Positions 52,023 through 62,700 of a stretch of 64,000 nt of DNA are shown piece after piece; position 1 is the stretch's first letter, and each line of letters begins with the position of its first letter. The position numbers were made by a program, and so were the translations under genes. Under the pieces are notes generated by a model. It did not search any database. It had not been told where the DNA came from and saw only the letters and a list, made by a program, of their open reading frames with translations. This DNA comes from Paenibacillus doosanensis (lineage in GTDB: Bacteria; Bacillota; Bacilli; Paenibacillales; NBRC-103111), in the NCBI RefSeq assembly GCF_025060755.1, contig NZ_JANYUY010000028.1, positions 1 to 64,000 of the forward strand, given 5' to 3'.

Positions 52023-55000
52023 TTGAAGCTTCTCAAAAAGACGCTGATACTATTGTTCGCGCTTATATTCGTTTTGGGCTCCAACGTCCAGGTTGCATCC
52101 GTTCTTGCAGCGGAGCTCAGCGCTCCCAAGGTAACGGTGCTGCAGAACGATTTCATTAAAATTACGGTCGATAACGCCACCGGACGATACGGCATAAGAA
52201 CGGTGGAAGGGCAGCCGATCCGCAAAAAAGACGATAACGTCAATATGCTGTTCCAAGGCGACGACCCGGAAACCTCTTTTACGACATTTCGGATCGACGG
52301 GACCGATTATATTTTCGGCAACCCGTACAAGTTCGGGGCCGCTTTCTTCTCGGAGATTACGCCGCCGAGAATTGTTGAGAATTCGAACGGCACGAAGCAA
52401 ATAGAAACGGTATGGACGATCAAAGGCGTTGCGATCAAGCAAATTATTATGCTGTATTCCGATAAATCGGACAAGAAAAACGTGGGCAATGTCAACATCC
52501 GCTATGAAGTGCTGAACAACAGCGGAGCCCAGGTGCAGCTCGGCTCTCGTATGCTGCTCGACACGATGGTCGGAGGAAACGACGGTCCGCAGTTCCAGAT
52601 CGGCACGGCGTATCAGGTTCCTCTTACCGTGGAGAGAAAGCTTGTTCACGACCCGGAGAATGACCCGGGTATTTCCGAGGAGGACAGACCGCTCTATAAA
52701 TTGCCTCCGTATTGGATTATGCGGGACAAGCTCGATCTGACGAATCCGCAAGCGACCAATGTAATGGCTTACGGCTTCAATAACTTCGCGGAGAAGAACA
52801 TCAACATCGTCGATGAAATGATCGTAGGGCATTGGAACGGTCTGGCGAATACGAAATGGGATTATACGCCGAATCCGAACCTTGACTTTACGAGAGATAC
52901 GAATGACTATGGCACGGCCGACTCCGCGGTAGCTTTCTACTGGCAGCCGAAACCGCTGGCCAACCAAGCGGTGCAGACGTTCGAGACGGTGTACGGTTTG
53001 GGCGAAATTATCGAGCCGGACAAAGTGTTTTCCATCCGCTATCTCGATCCGCCTCAGCAGCTCGCTACCTTAAGCGATAACAGCGACTATGTCGGCGAAG
53101 GCATATTCGATCTGAACGCCGAAGTGGAGAATCTGGCTGTATTTAATATGGAGCAGTCCAATATCGAGGTTGAGCTGACGCTGGACAGCGGGCTGAACTT
53201 CGTCAAGCTGGACGAGCAGGGCAATATTGTGCGCGACGCGAACGGCAAAGCGCTGACCGAGGCCTACCGCAGCAAGAAGCTCATGTTCCGGAAATCGGCG
53301 ACGCCGGAAGAGGCGGAGAAGGGCATTATACCGAAGTATAAGCCGGGCGATACGGTTACCGCCTCGTTCAAGGTGCAGGCGAAGGGCAAGCCGTGGCCTA
53401 CGACCAAGCAATATATGATGACGGTTCGCAGTCCGGAAACCCAGGTGAAGCTGGAAGGGGAGACGGACGAAGGGATAAAAGCCCAATACGAGTCGAGCAA
53501 ATCGAACTTTGTGCTGCTGCCCGCCATCGGCAACGCCGTGCCGACGTATGCTTACGGGTTGACGCCGAAGGAAGCGTACAGCACGGACGTCAAATACATT
53601 ACGGTCAATATGACGAATATCGACGCGTACAATACGGGCAACGAGACGACCGACCCTAACTTCGATCTGTATCTAAAAGATAAGGCGACAGGAAAACGCT
53701 ATAAGGTGCCGGTCAAAAGCTCGGTTATATTGCAGCCGACTGACGACGGTTTCTCCGGCGACATGCGTATTACGTACCGGGGCGGCGATTTGGTCGACGG
53801 CAGCGGCAAGGTGATTGAGGCCGGTCTGGGGCCGGAGCTGCCGCTCGGGGAGTACCAGGTTGAAATCGACTACAAGGGCGATACCGGCGGCGATGCGGAC
53901 ATTGCGGCGATGTACGATTTGACGACGAGTCAAACGTTTGCCGTGACGGATAACGATGCCAACCGGGTCAGGGAAGCGAAAATTATGGCCGTCTATAAGC
54001 AAATGGTCGATTTAAGCCATGTGACCCCTTCGCTGAGCGGGAAGCTGCTGGACGATATCAACAGCGCGTTTCCAGGTGAGCCTTTCAAGAAAGGAACCGA
54101 TTTATACAGCGCCGTAACGGTGTTCAAAAATGCCAAATATTATTTCGGCGCGGCGAGCAAAGCGATCGATCCCGAGTTCGATCTTTCCGGATATTTGGAT
54201 GACGAGTCGCTGAAGGAAGTGCCCGCATACAACTACGCTCTGTTCGCATCGCAAGATGAGATGGACGAATTTTTCGAAGACGAGGAGAAGGAGAAGCTCG
54301 TCGACATCCGCGGGATGATCAAAACAGCGGGAACCGGAGCGGACCAGCAGGTGATCGTGGATACGAAGACCGAGCCGGCCATCATTAACGGCGCCGTTGC
54401 TTACAAAGGCAAGGATATGGTGTTCTCCCGGGGCAAGCTGGACATCTTCGGCGCCAAGCAGCAGGTAAACGGCTTCGACAGCGTGCCGTTCTTCGATACG
54501 CTCTTCGTCAAAGGCGATGGAACGCTCAGCGTCGCAAGCAGCGGCTTTGTGTTCCACAAAGGGGAATGGACGCTCGATTTCTACAACGGTTTCGATAAAA
54601 CGCTGGGAGAAGGCTATACGATTCCGCAAGCGGAATTTCCGAAGGAAGAAGGAAACGAAGAGGACGATAGCCTAAACGGTACGCTGCGCTGGGCGACGGG
54701 AGCGCTGGGAGACAGACTCAACCCGCTGCGCCAGCTGATGATCCAGCTCGTTTATTTCAACAAGCACAGCTTGTTTGCCGTACCGAACTTTACGTTCTCC
54801 GGCTTCGGCATCTCGTTTAACGACTTTATACTAAGACTGGGCGGCGTTTCCTTCGGCGGAACCATTTCGCTCAAGGTGCTGAACGCCGAAGTCCGCAACG
54901 TTGTTTTTAACGATAAAGGCTTTGTCGGCATCGATGCGGGGCTCAAGTTCGACCTGAATGAAAGCTTGGGCTTGATCGAGCCGGATAAAAAAGAATCGAA

Positions 55001-58000
55001 GGACGCCAAGAAGGAACCCGAAGGGCCGAAGAAGCCGAGCGGTGAAATCAACATCGTTCATTACGTGCAGAAGGTTGACGGCGTATCCAACACATACGGC
55101 TTGAAATTCGACGCCCAATTAAAAAGCATGACCGAAATCGGTGCGGAAATTTCGTTCAAGCAGGTCGATGACGGACGGATTTTGCCGGATGTCATTGCAT
55201 TCAGCGCCTCGCTGGACAGTCCGGGCGTGCTGATTACCGGAGCGACTTACCTGACCGGGGTCCGGGGAGCGGTGCGCGAGCTGGCCGATACGATTGCCGG
55301 CGGCACCAAAGACGATCCGTTCCCGCTGGTCATCGAGGCCGGTGTCAGCTTGAGGTTCGGCGTGGCTCCCGCGTACTTTTTCGGGGATATCGACCTGACC
55401 TTGAAGCGGACGGGCATTAAGCTGGAAGGGAAAATGAATTATTCGCCCAAGGCGGCGCCCAAGGAAGACGATTTAATCAAAATGCTGACCCAGGCTTTGA
55501 TCGAAGCCCAGTGGGTAACGCCTTGGTTCGTGCGCATGCAGGCGGAGGTAGATATTGCCGGCTGGAATGTCATTGTAGGTAAAGCCGGGGTGTTCGTCGG
55601 GCAAAACCTGGAGAAGCACCGGACCGACTTCGAAGGATACATCGGCGCCAAGGTGCAAATTCCGGAGGAAGTGCCTGTCGTCGGGGGAATGCCGCTGTCC
55701 AGCATGTTCTTCGGACTGAACAACGACAAAGTGTGGGGAAGCGTAGGCATTCTGTTTATTTCGCTCGGAATCACTTATTATTGGGGCGGCGGCGTCGAAT
55801 TCGGCACCTCCAGCGAGCAGCTGCCGGACGGCTTTACCCATTTGCTGATCAACGATCCGAAGCGCGGTCCCCGTCTGCTCGTCATCGGGCAAGGCGTGAA
55901 GACGGTGGCGACATCGTGGGTCGAGGCGGAGAAAGAGACGCATGAGATCGTATACCGCGACGTAGCCGAAGGTGTGCAGCTGCTGGACAACGGATCGATG
56001 GACATCGGCATAGGCGGCATTACCGTGAAAAACGGCGGACGCGTGCATGAAATTCCGATGGACGGCGTTACCGGCAATGCGATCATTGAAGTGGAATATA
56101 CCGATCAGAATACACCGAGCTTGACACTGAAAGATGCGGCGGGACAGCCTTATCCGATCATTTATGACGATAAGAATACGAATCCGGACGCGACGGCGTT
56201 CACGCAAATTATCCCGGCTGCCCAAGCGAGCGACAAGGTCGATCACCGCAAGGCGTATATCGTGCTTCCGCAGGATCGGGTGCAAAAGGGCGGAACATGG
56301 ACGCTGACTTCCGAATCGGCGGTGCAGACGAAGCTACTGAACGTTCCGACTTTGCCGCAGCTCAAAGACGTCAGCTTGACGAAAGACAGCGGCAACGCCA
56401 ACCGGTTTACGGCCAACTGGTCGGTGGAAAATGCGAAGCCGGAAGATACGGTCAATCTGTACTTGACCAAAGAGCCTGTCAGCACGACTACGACCCAAGG
56501 CGAGAACGGGCAGGAGACGCTCGATCCGGGCGATCCCGGCATTCTGATTGCGCGGGATGTGAAGGTAAGCGAGGGAGGCGGACTCTCCGGCACAACGACC
56601 AGCGGTCATAAGGCGATCGATGTGACCCAGGTAGATATGCTGGACGGAACCGAAGATATTCGCGGATTAATGCAGCAGGGCAATTATTATTTGCGCGCCG
56701 AGCTGAAGTCCGAATCGACCTTCGGCACCAAAACATCGGCGGAGCAGTTCGAAATCATCGATCCATTGGCGCCTCAGCCGGTCAGCGACGTATCGATAGA
56801 GCCGGCGGGCAACGGATACTTCGCGTTATCGTTCAAGCCTGCGGCGAAGAAGGATGCATTGAAAGACGCTGAACACAGCTATGTAATCAATGCGATGCAG
56901 GAGCAAAACGGCAAGCTGCTGCCTTACGACAACTTCGGAGAGCTGATGTTCACCGAGCAGGAGCTTGCAAGCCACTGGAATGCCGAAACCGGCAAATACG
57001 AGGGCATTTTGCTCGGGGGCTGGACGGCTACGACAACCTCCGATGCAGTGGATCAAAAGAGTCTGAACGGCGGAAGTGTAGACCCGAGCCAGGTGAAATA
57101 TGTCGGGCTGCAGGTCGGACAAGAATACAAGATTGGCGTTTCCGCTGTTGTCAAGCCGTCCAAGGAACTGGATAAGAACGAAAACTTCCATTATGCGGAT
57201 AGAACCGACAGCGTAAGCAAGCTGCTTCCGGTACCTGCCAAGCCGGATTTGGAGAAGAGCCGGGAGCTGCTGTCGAAGCGTCAGCCGAAAATCGACGTGC
57301 TGACCAATAATGTCGCACAGCAAAGCGTCGAGCTGTATTCCGATCAGCAGGATGTATCGGTGGAAGCCTTCTATAACGGTCAATCGCTCGGCAAGACGAC
57401 GCTGCAGAATGAAGGCAGCGGCAGCCACGGCGTGCTGCAGCTCGCTCCGCAGACGACGGACGGCACATATGCGATCGAGCTTGTGGCGACCAATACGAAA
57501 ACGAAGGACAGCAAGGTCAAGATGCTGTATCTGACCGTCGATACGATCGCTCCGATATTATATTTGGACGAGCCGGTGACGGGCGCAAGAACGAGCGGCG
57601 GTAAAATCCGCGTCTCGGGAAGAAGCTCTAACGACGCGGGACTCAAGGTCATCGTGAACGGTAAAGAGACGGCGCTCAAAGTGGGTGAAGACGGGCGGTT
57701 CTCCGGGGAAGTCGCGGTGGACTCGAACGATCCGAACGCAGAGCTGACCGTACAAGCCCGCGACGGAGCGGGGAATGAAAATAAGGCCGTCGTCGATATT
57801 ACGAATGACAAGTACGATGTGCCTGCAGGACTTGTTATTAAACAGGTTCCGACGATGAAGCCGGGCGACAGCCTGAAGCTGGAGGCGCGTCTGCGCATCT
57901 CCGACGGCAAAGACGCCAAGGGCAAGCCGAAATTCAAGGAAGTGGAAGTGCCTCAGAATAAGATCAGCTACTCGATCTTGTCGGGCGATGCGGTTGAGCT

Positions 58001-59651
58001 CGGCAGCGACGGCACGATAACGGCGCAAGCTACCGGAGCCAGTCTGGTTCAGGCCAGCTATCAGGTATCCGATGGCGTCACGCTGGAAGCGATGGCGGCT
58101 GCCGCCGTTCAAGTTCCGGCAGAGACGGAGCTCGGCAATCTGCAAGCCAGCACTTCGGCTATAAAAAGCAATAGCAGCCTGACAAAGGTGACCGTGGCCA
58201 ACCCGGGCGAAATGCTCGGCTATCAGCTGGTGTATAAAGTGTTCACCCCGACTCTGACCCCTGTGGTTGTTCCGGTGCTCGGCCAAGATATTAGCGGCTG
58301 GAGCTTCCTGCCGGAGGGCGGCGTGGTCAGCGCTAAATCCGGCGACATCGTCGTCGTGGCGAAAAGAACCTCGAAGGATAAGCTGGCCGTTGCCGCATCG
58401 GGCAGGCTGACTGCCAACGTATGGAGCTCTTCTTCTAGCAGCGGCGGAGGCGGTGGAGGAGGCGGCGGTGGCGGCGTCATCCCGGCCGATACGGCGCAAA
58501 TTACCGTCGGTCAGCGTACGATCAGCGCCGAGAAGAACGACAATGTGCTTGAAGCCGTTATTGCGGCGGGCGATGTGGATTTGGACGGCAGCGGAGATAT
58601 TGTAATCCGGACGGAGGACTCCACGGTCCGAGGGTACACATTCCGTTTGGACCGGAGCATTGCCGAAGCTGCGGTTGCCAAGCAGAAAAACATCGTGATT
58701 GACACGCCTTTGGCGAAGCTGACTTTGACGCCTAAGCAGCTGGCGGGATTGAAGGACAACCTGGAAGTGAGCTTGTTCCCGAATGAGAGCTACGAGCTTC
58801 CGGCGCTCAAGGACATAGCGGATAGTTTGGATTCCGCATTGCTTGCGGACGGTCAGGGCGTTTCCATCAAGACGAACCTTCCGGCGTCCGCTTGGGATTC
58901 CTATGCGGCTGTACGCGTGCCGCTGCCGCAAACGGCTGACCCGGCGAGCCTTACGGCCGTGGTGCTGAAAAGCCCCGAAGACGCATGGACGCCGCTGCCG
59001 TGGAAACCGGAATACTCCGAAGACGGAGCCTATGTTCTGGTTCAACTGACCGGAAACGGCAATCTGGTATTCGTACGAAACGCGAAATCGTTCAGCGATG
59101 TCGATGACGGCTACTGGGGCAAGGATAGCATCAGCCAGGCGGCAGCCAAGCTGTTCGTGCTCGGCAAGGGTGAAGATACGTTCGATCCGGAAAGCTATAT
59201 TACCCGGGCCGAATATCCGACCATCCTACTGAGAGTCGCCGGCTTGATGAATAAGAACGGCCAGGCCTCCTTTGCAGATGTCGGCGCAGAAGACTGGTTT
59301 AACCGCAGCGTGTCGGTAGCGGCGCAAATGGGCATTGTGAACGGGCTGGCGGACGGCACTTACGCTCCTCAGGCTACAATGTCGAGAATCGAAGCGATGA
59401 CGATGGCGGGACGGCTGCTTCAAGCGCTCGGCCGCGCGGGCGACATTTCCGAGGAAGAGGCGGATCAGGCGCTGGCAGGTTTTGCCGATGCGGACGAAGT
59501 CCCAGACTGGGCGAAAATCCCGGCGGCGCTCTGCATCAAGAACGGCATCATCGAAGGAGACGGCAATCATGTGAATCCGCTCGATGAGCTGACGAGAGCG
59601 CAGGCGGCGGCTATTGCGATAAGACTTAGCTCGTGGATTGTAAACAATTAA
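52023..59651 (+). CDS. Giant SLH-anchored surface protein
   Basis: 2542 aa from TTG 52023, 8 bases after TAGGAGG. Signal peptide with cleavage near VLA-AEL. A large N-terminal half of mixed beta structure, Ig- and fibronectin-like segments (about 1440-2010), a polyserine-polyglycine linker (11 Gly near residue 2145) and three C-terminal SLH domains from residue 2357 (FSDVDDGYW, FADVGAEDWF, FADADEVPDWA) that bind pyruvylated cell wall polymer. The anchor probably holds the neighbouring secreted proteins at the surface. The gene lies 109 bases after the Ig-like gene. Confidence 0.92.
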   Translation: MKLLKKTLILLFALIFVLGSNVQVASVLAAELSAPKVTVLQNDFIKITVDNATGRYGIRTVEGQPIRKKDDNVNMLFQGDDPETSFTTFRIDGTDYIFGNPYKFGAAFFSEITPPRIVENSNGTKQIETVWTIKGVAIKQIIMLYSDKSDKKNVGNVNIRYEVLNNSGAQVQLGSRMLLDTMVGGNDGPQFQIGTAYQVPLTVERKLVHDPENDPGISEEDRPLYKLPPYWIMRDKLDLTNPQATNVMAYGFNNFAEKNINIVDEMIVGHWNGLANTKWDYTPNPNLDFTRDTNDYGTADSAVAFYWQPKPLANQAVQTFETVYGLGEIIEPDKVFSIRYLDPPQQLATLSDNSDYVGEGIFDLNAEVENLAVFNMEQSNIEVELTLDSGLNFVKLDEQGNIVRDANGKALTEAYRSKKLMFRKSATPEEAEKGIIPKYKPGDTVTASFKVQAKGKPWPTTKQYMMTVRSPETQVKLEGETDEGIKAQYESSKSNFVLLPAIGNAVPTYAYGLTPKEAYSTDVKYITVNMTNIDAYNTGNETTDPNFDLYLKDKATGKRYKVPVKSSVILQPTDDGFSGDMRITYRGGDLVDGSGKVIEAGLGPELPLGEYQVEIDYKGDTGGDADIAAMYDLTTSQTFAVTDNDANRVREAKIMAVYKQMVDLSHVTPSLSGKLLDDINSAFPGEPFKKGTDLYSAVTVFKNAKYYFGAASKAIDPEFDLSGYLDDESLKEVPAYNYALFASQDEMDEFFEDEEKEKLVDIRGMIKTAGTGADQQVIVDTKTEPAIINGAVAYKGKDMVFSRGKLDIFGAKQQVNGFDSVPFFDTLFVKGDGTLSVASSGFVFHKGEWTLDFYNGFDKTLGEGYTIPQAEFPKEEGNEEDDSLNGTLRWATGALGDRLNPLRQLMIQLVYFNKHSLFAVPNFTFSGFGISFNDFILRLGGVSFGGTISLKVLNAEVRNVVFNDKGFVGIDAGLKFDLNESLGLIEPDKKESKDAKKEPEGPKKPSGEINIVHYVQKVDGVSNTYGLKFDAQLKSMTEIGAEISFKQVDDGRILPDVIAFSASLDSPGVLITGATYLTGVRGAVRELADTIAGGTKDDPFPLVIEAGVSLRFGVAPAYFFGDIDLTLKRTGIKLEGKMNYSPKAAPKEDDLIKMLTQALIEAQWVTPWFVRMQAEVDIAGWNVIVGKAGVFVGQNLEKHRTDFEGYIGAKVQIPEEVPVVGGMPLSSMFFGLNNDKVWGSVGILFISLGITYYWGGGVEFGTSSEQLPDGFTHLLINDPKRGPRLLVIGQGVKTVATSWVEAEKETHEIVYRDVAEGVQLLDNGSMDIGIGGITVKNGGRVHEIPMDGVTGNAIIEVEYTDQNTPSLTLKDAAGQPYPIIYDDKNTNPDATAFTQIIPAAQASDKVDHRKAYIVLPQDRVQKGGTWTLTSESAVQTKLLNVPTLPQLKDVSLTKDSGNANRFTANWSVENAKPEDTVNLYLTKEPVSTTTTQGENGQETLDPGDPGILIARDVKVSEGGGLSGTTTSGHKAIDVTQVDMLDGTEDIRGLMQQGNYYLRAELKSESTFGTKTSAEQFEIIDPLAPQPVSDVSIEPAGNGYFALSFKPAAKKDALKDAEHSYVINAMQEQNGKLLPYDNFGELMFTEQELASHWNAETGKYEGILLGGWTATTTSDAVDQKSLNGGSVDPSQVKYVGLQVGQEYKIGVSAVVKPSKELDKNENFHYADRTDSVSKLLPVPAKPDLEKSRELLSKRQPKIDVLTNNVAQQSVELYSDQQDVSVEAFYNGQSLGKTTLQNEGSGSHGVLQLAPQTTDGTYAIELVATNTKTKDSKVKMLYLTVDTIAPILYLDEPVTGARTSGGKIRVSGRSSNDAGLKVIVNGKETALKVGEDGRFSGEVAVDSNDPNAELTVQARDGAGNENKAVVDITNDKYDVPAGLVIKQVPTMKPGDSLKLEARLRISDGKDAKGKPKFKEVEVPQNKISYSILSGDAVELGSDGTITAQATGASLVQASYQVSDGVTLEAMAAAAVQVPAETELGNLQASTSAIKSNSSLTKVTVANPGEMLGYQLVYKVFTPTLTPVVVPVLGQDISGWSFLPEGGVVSAKSGDIVVVAKRTSKDKLAVAASGRLTANVWSSSSSSGGGGGGGGGGGVIPADTAQITVGQRTISAEKNDNVLEAVIAAGDVDLDGSGDIVIRTEDSTVRGYTFRLDRSIAEAAVAKQKNIVIDTPLAKLTLTPKQLAGLKDNLEVSLFPNESYELPALKDIADSLDSALLADGQGVSIKTNLPASAWDSYAAVRVPLPQTADPASLTAVVLKSPEDAWTPLPWKPEYSEDGAYVLVQLTGNGNLVFVRNAKSFSDVDDGYWGKDSISQAAAKLFVLGKGEDTFDPESYITRAEYPTILLRVAGLMNKNGQASFADVGAEDWFNRSVSVAAQMGIVNGLADGTYAPQATMSRIEAMTMAGRLLQALGRAGDISEEEADQALAGFADADEVPDWAKIPAALCIKNGIIEGDGNHVNPLDELTRAQAAAIAIRLSSWIVNN

Positions 59652-59661
59652 TATAAGGAGG

Positions 59662-59698
59662 GCTACCGGCACAAGTCTTTATGACGTTTGCCGGTAGC
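59662..59698 (+). terminator. Stem after the SLH gene, possible terminator
   Basis: GCTACCGGCA pairs perfectly with TGCCGGTAGC; the T-rich tail (GGTTTTTTT, 59710-59718) lies 11 bases further on. It may be an attenuator. Confidence 0.5.
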
Positions 59699-59737
59699 TC
59701 TACTATAGCGGTTTTTTTACCAAATGAAGGCGGTGTA

Positions 59738-62700
59738 ATGATGGCGGTAAAGCAAAAATCAATCTATGCGATTGGGTTTGCTGTTATGTTTCTTCTGTTA
59801 CTGGCAGGCTTGATGACCTTTCACGCGAATGCGAGCACGAGCCGTTGGACCGACGGCAATCATGCGGATACGAGCTGGTTCGATAACTACACAGAATTCC
59901 AGACGTATACCATCGATACGCCGGCGAAGCTGGCGGGTGTCGCCAAGCTCGTTAATGCGGGAAAAAATGCAAACGACGTACCGATTAACGGATTTAGCGG
60001 TAAAACGCTGGAGGTCAATCAAGATCTGGATTTGTCCGCTTATCTGTGGGTACCGATCGGAACGGAAGCCAATCCGTTCAAAGGCACATTAATTACGGCT
60101 CATGGTGCCACCATTGAAATTCGCGGCATGAAGATCAGCGATAATACGATGTACAGCGGTTTTATCGGGTACATGGACGGCGCGACGGTGGGCGGGTTCC
60201 ATTTTACGGAAACCGGGGCGATTTCGCTGTCTTCCGTTACTTCTGATGTCTACGCAGGCACAGCGGTCGGCAAAATGGTTAACAACAGCATTTTGTACGA
60301 TATTACAAGCAATGTGCCCGTTACCGTCGATTCGCCGAACCGGGATACGTATGTCGGGGGCATCGTAGGTCAAGGCGCAGGCACGTTATCCAACCTGAGA
60401 AATACCGGTGCGGTAACCGCCTCCGGGGGCAATGTGTATGCCGGCGGAGTTACAGGCAGCGTATACGGGAAAATGGTCAAAATATGGAATACCGGAGCGC
60501 TTAATGCAACGGGCAAAGCGGACCAGTCCGTATATGCCGGAGGCATTGTCGGTTATTCACCTCTATCCATAGCGATGAATCAAGACAATACGATCATATC
60601 CAACTCGGGCGCCGTAACGGTTGCCGGAGGCTCGAAGCTGTATGCCGGAGGTATTGTAGGCAAGGCGAACGGGGTATTGAGCTTCTCCGCGGCAACCACC
60701 AACAGCGCTGCGGTTACGATCAACGCTCCGGCGGCAGCCGGAACGTATGCGGGCGGGCTGGCAGGCTCGCTGGGCACTGGGAATGCGGATTTGCCCTTCG
60801 GCAACACCGGAGCCGTTACGAATAACGGCGGAACGGGCGTCCACACGGGCGGGCTCGCCGGCTATATCGAAGGCGCCTTTTCCTGGAAAAAAGGCTATGT
60901 GAACAATGTGGCGGTTACTGCGACAGGTAAAGACCACGTCTATACCGGCGGTCTGTTCGGCTATGCAACAGGCGACCTCGCCTTGAACGGAGCCGGCAAA
61001 AATACGGGGGCGATCCGCGTATCCGGCGCGCTGTCCGGTCAACCGGATGAGGCGTATACCGGCGGCTTGATCGGTTACGCCGAGCAGCGGGTCTTGCTTC
61101 AGGACGGCAGCCCGTCGGCTTACGAAAACAGCGGAAGCATCACCGTAAGCGGGGGCACGGGAGTCTATACGGGGGGTATCGTTTCCAACCGGGCTTATGC
61201 AAGGACGGATGTCACTCAAACGTCGACGGTAGAAACGAGCAACGTCTCCAGCGTCGGCAATTTGACGGTCAGCGGGAAAACGAAGCTGTATACCGGGGGA
61301 TTCATCGGCATGGTCGGCGCCGACAGCCCGGATAAACAAATCACGAACGCATCGTTCGCAAGCGACATTACGGTCACGGCCGCGGCGTCCGCGCCCGGCA
61401 GCACGATCAGCACGGGAGGCGTCGTCGGTTATTTCGCCGGAGGCGGAACCGTGAGCGGAGCTTCGTTCAAACGGACGCCGGCCGGGGTTGTCGACGGGGT
61501 GCCGACCTATAAGGGCGGTACGATTACATCCACCGGAGGCGGAGCCGGAACCTATACCGGCGGGATTGCAGGCTATGTCGACGGCGGCTCCATTGCGGGA
61601 GCCAACGTAGGAAATACGGCCGGAAGCTACACGCAGCTTGTCTCCGACGGCTTCGTCGGCGGCGTTGCGGGGTATTTGAACGGCAGCGTCAGCCATGCGG
61701 CCGTTCAATATGCCGGCGCGACGGTGCAAACCGCGGACGGCTTTGCGGGCGGCATTGCCGGTACGGCGCAGGGCTCCATTAGCGGCGCAACGGTCGGGGA
61801 TGCGGCCGCGGCTGGCAGCGACAGTGTGCAGCTTGCCGCTGCGGCAGGCATCGACCGGCTGACGGCCGGCGGCATCGTCGGGCGCAATGAAGGGCCGCTG
61901 GCGGTGACGGACGCCCTGGTTACCCGCACCGCCCTGCTGAACGAAGCGGGAAGAACCGATTATAGCTTGGGCGCGGTAGCGGGCGTATTGACGCCGGAAG
62001 CGCAGCTTGGGGCTGCGGGATCGCCGCTGCAGGTCAAGCAAATGGCTATCGAGGTGAACGCCGATAACAGCCAAGTCGGCGGAGCGGTCGGCGTAAACCG
62101 CGCGCATCAGGCGTTTCTATCTATCGAAGGCGTGACGGTCGAAATCCCGGCTAACGGCATCAAGTTCGGCGGCGCCGCAGGCGTTCAAGATACGGCCCAA
62201 GGCAGCGAGGCTGCCGACGGATTCGTCGTCAAGGCCGAAGACGTTGCCGTTACGGCGGCGGGAGACCATCTTCAGATCGGCGGACTGTTCGGCGAAAACC
62301 GGAGCGTAGCTCCGAAAGGCTTGGCCGAAAATGTGCGTGTGACGGCGTCGGGAACGGCGAACCAAGTCGGCGGGATTGCCGGCAATAATAGCGGAACGAT
62401 CGCAGGCTCGTCAGCTAAAGCGCATCAGCTTGAGATTAGCGGCGAAGCGGGCGAGGCCGGCGGCATTGCCGGACGCTCAGAAGCTCCCGACGGGAGCGCG
62501 TCGCCGGCTGTCATCAGCAATGCTTGGGTTCATGCCGGAGAAGGAACATTGATCAAGGCGACCGGAGTGAGCGATGTGATCGGCGGTATTGCCGGATACG
62601 CCAAACGCACGGAGATCAAGGATTCCGTCGTTGACGCCGCGCTTCCCGATTACGCTACGCTATCTTACGACGGAGTTAACACGATAGCGGGAGGCATCGC

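Noticed and set aside
58441-58475. Glycine-codon run as a possible sequencing artefact or frameshift
   Set aside because: The frame stays open through the run into three good SLH domains, and Ser/Gly linkers before SLH domains are usual.
60563-62107. 514-codon minus-strand frame inside the GLUG gene
   Set aside because: It is the mirror of the repetitive GLUG coding sequence; low-complexity peptide and no start signal.
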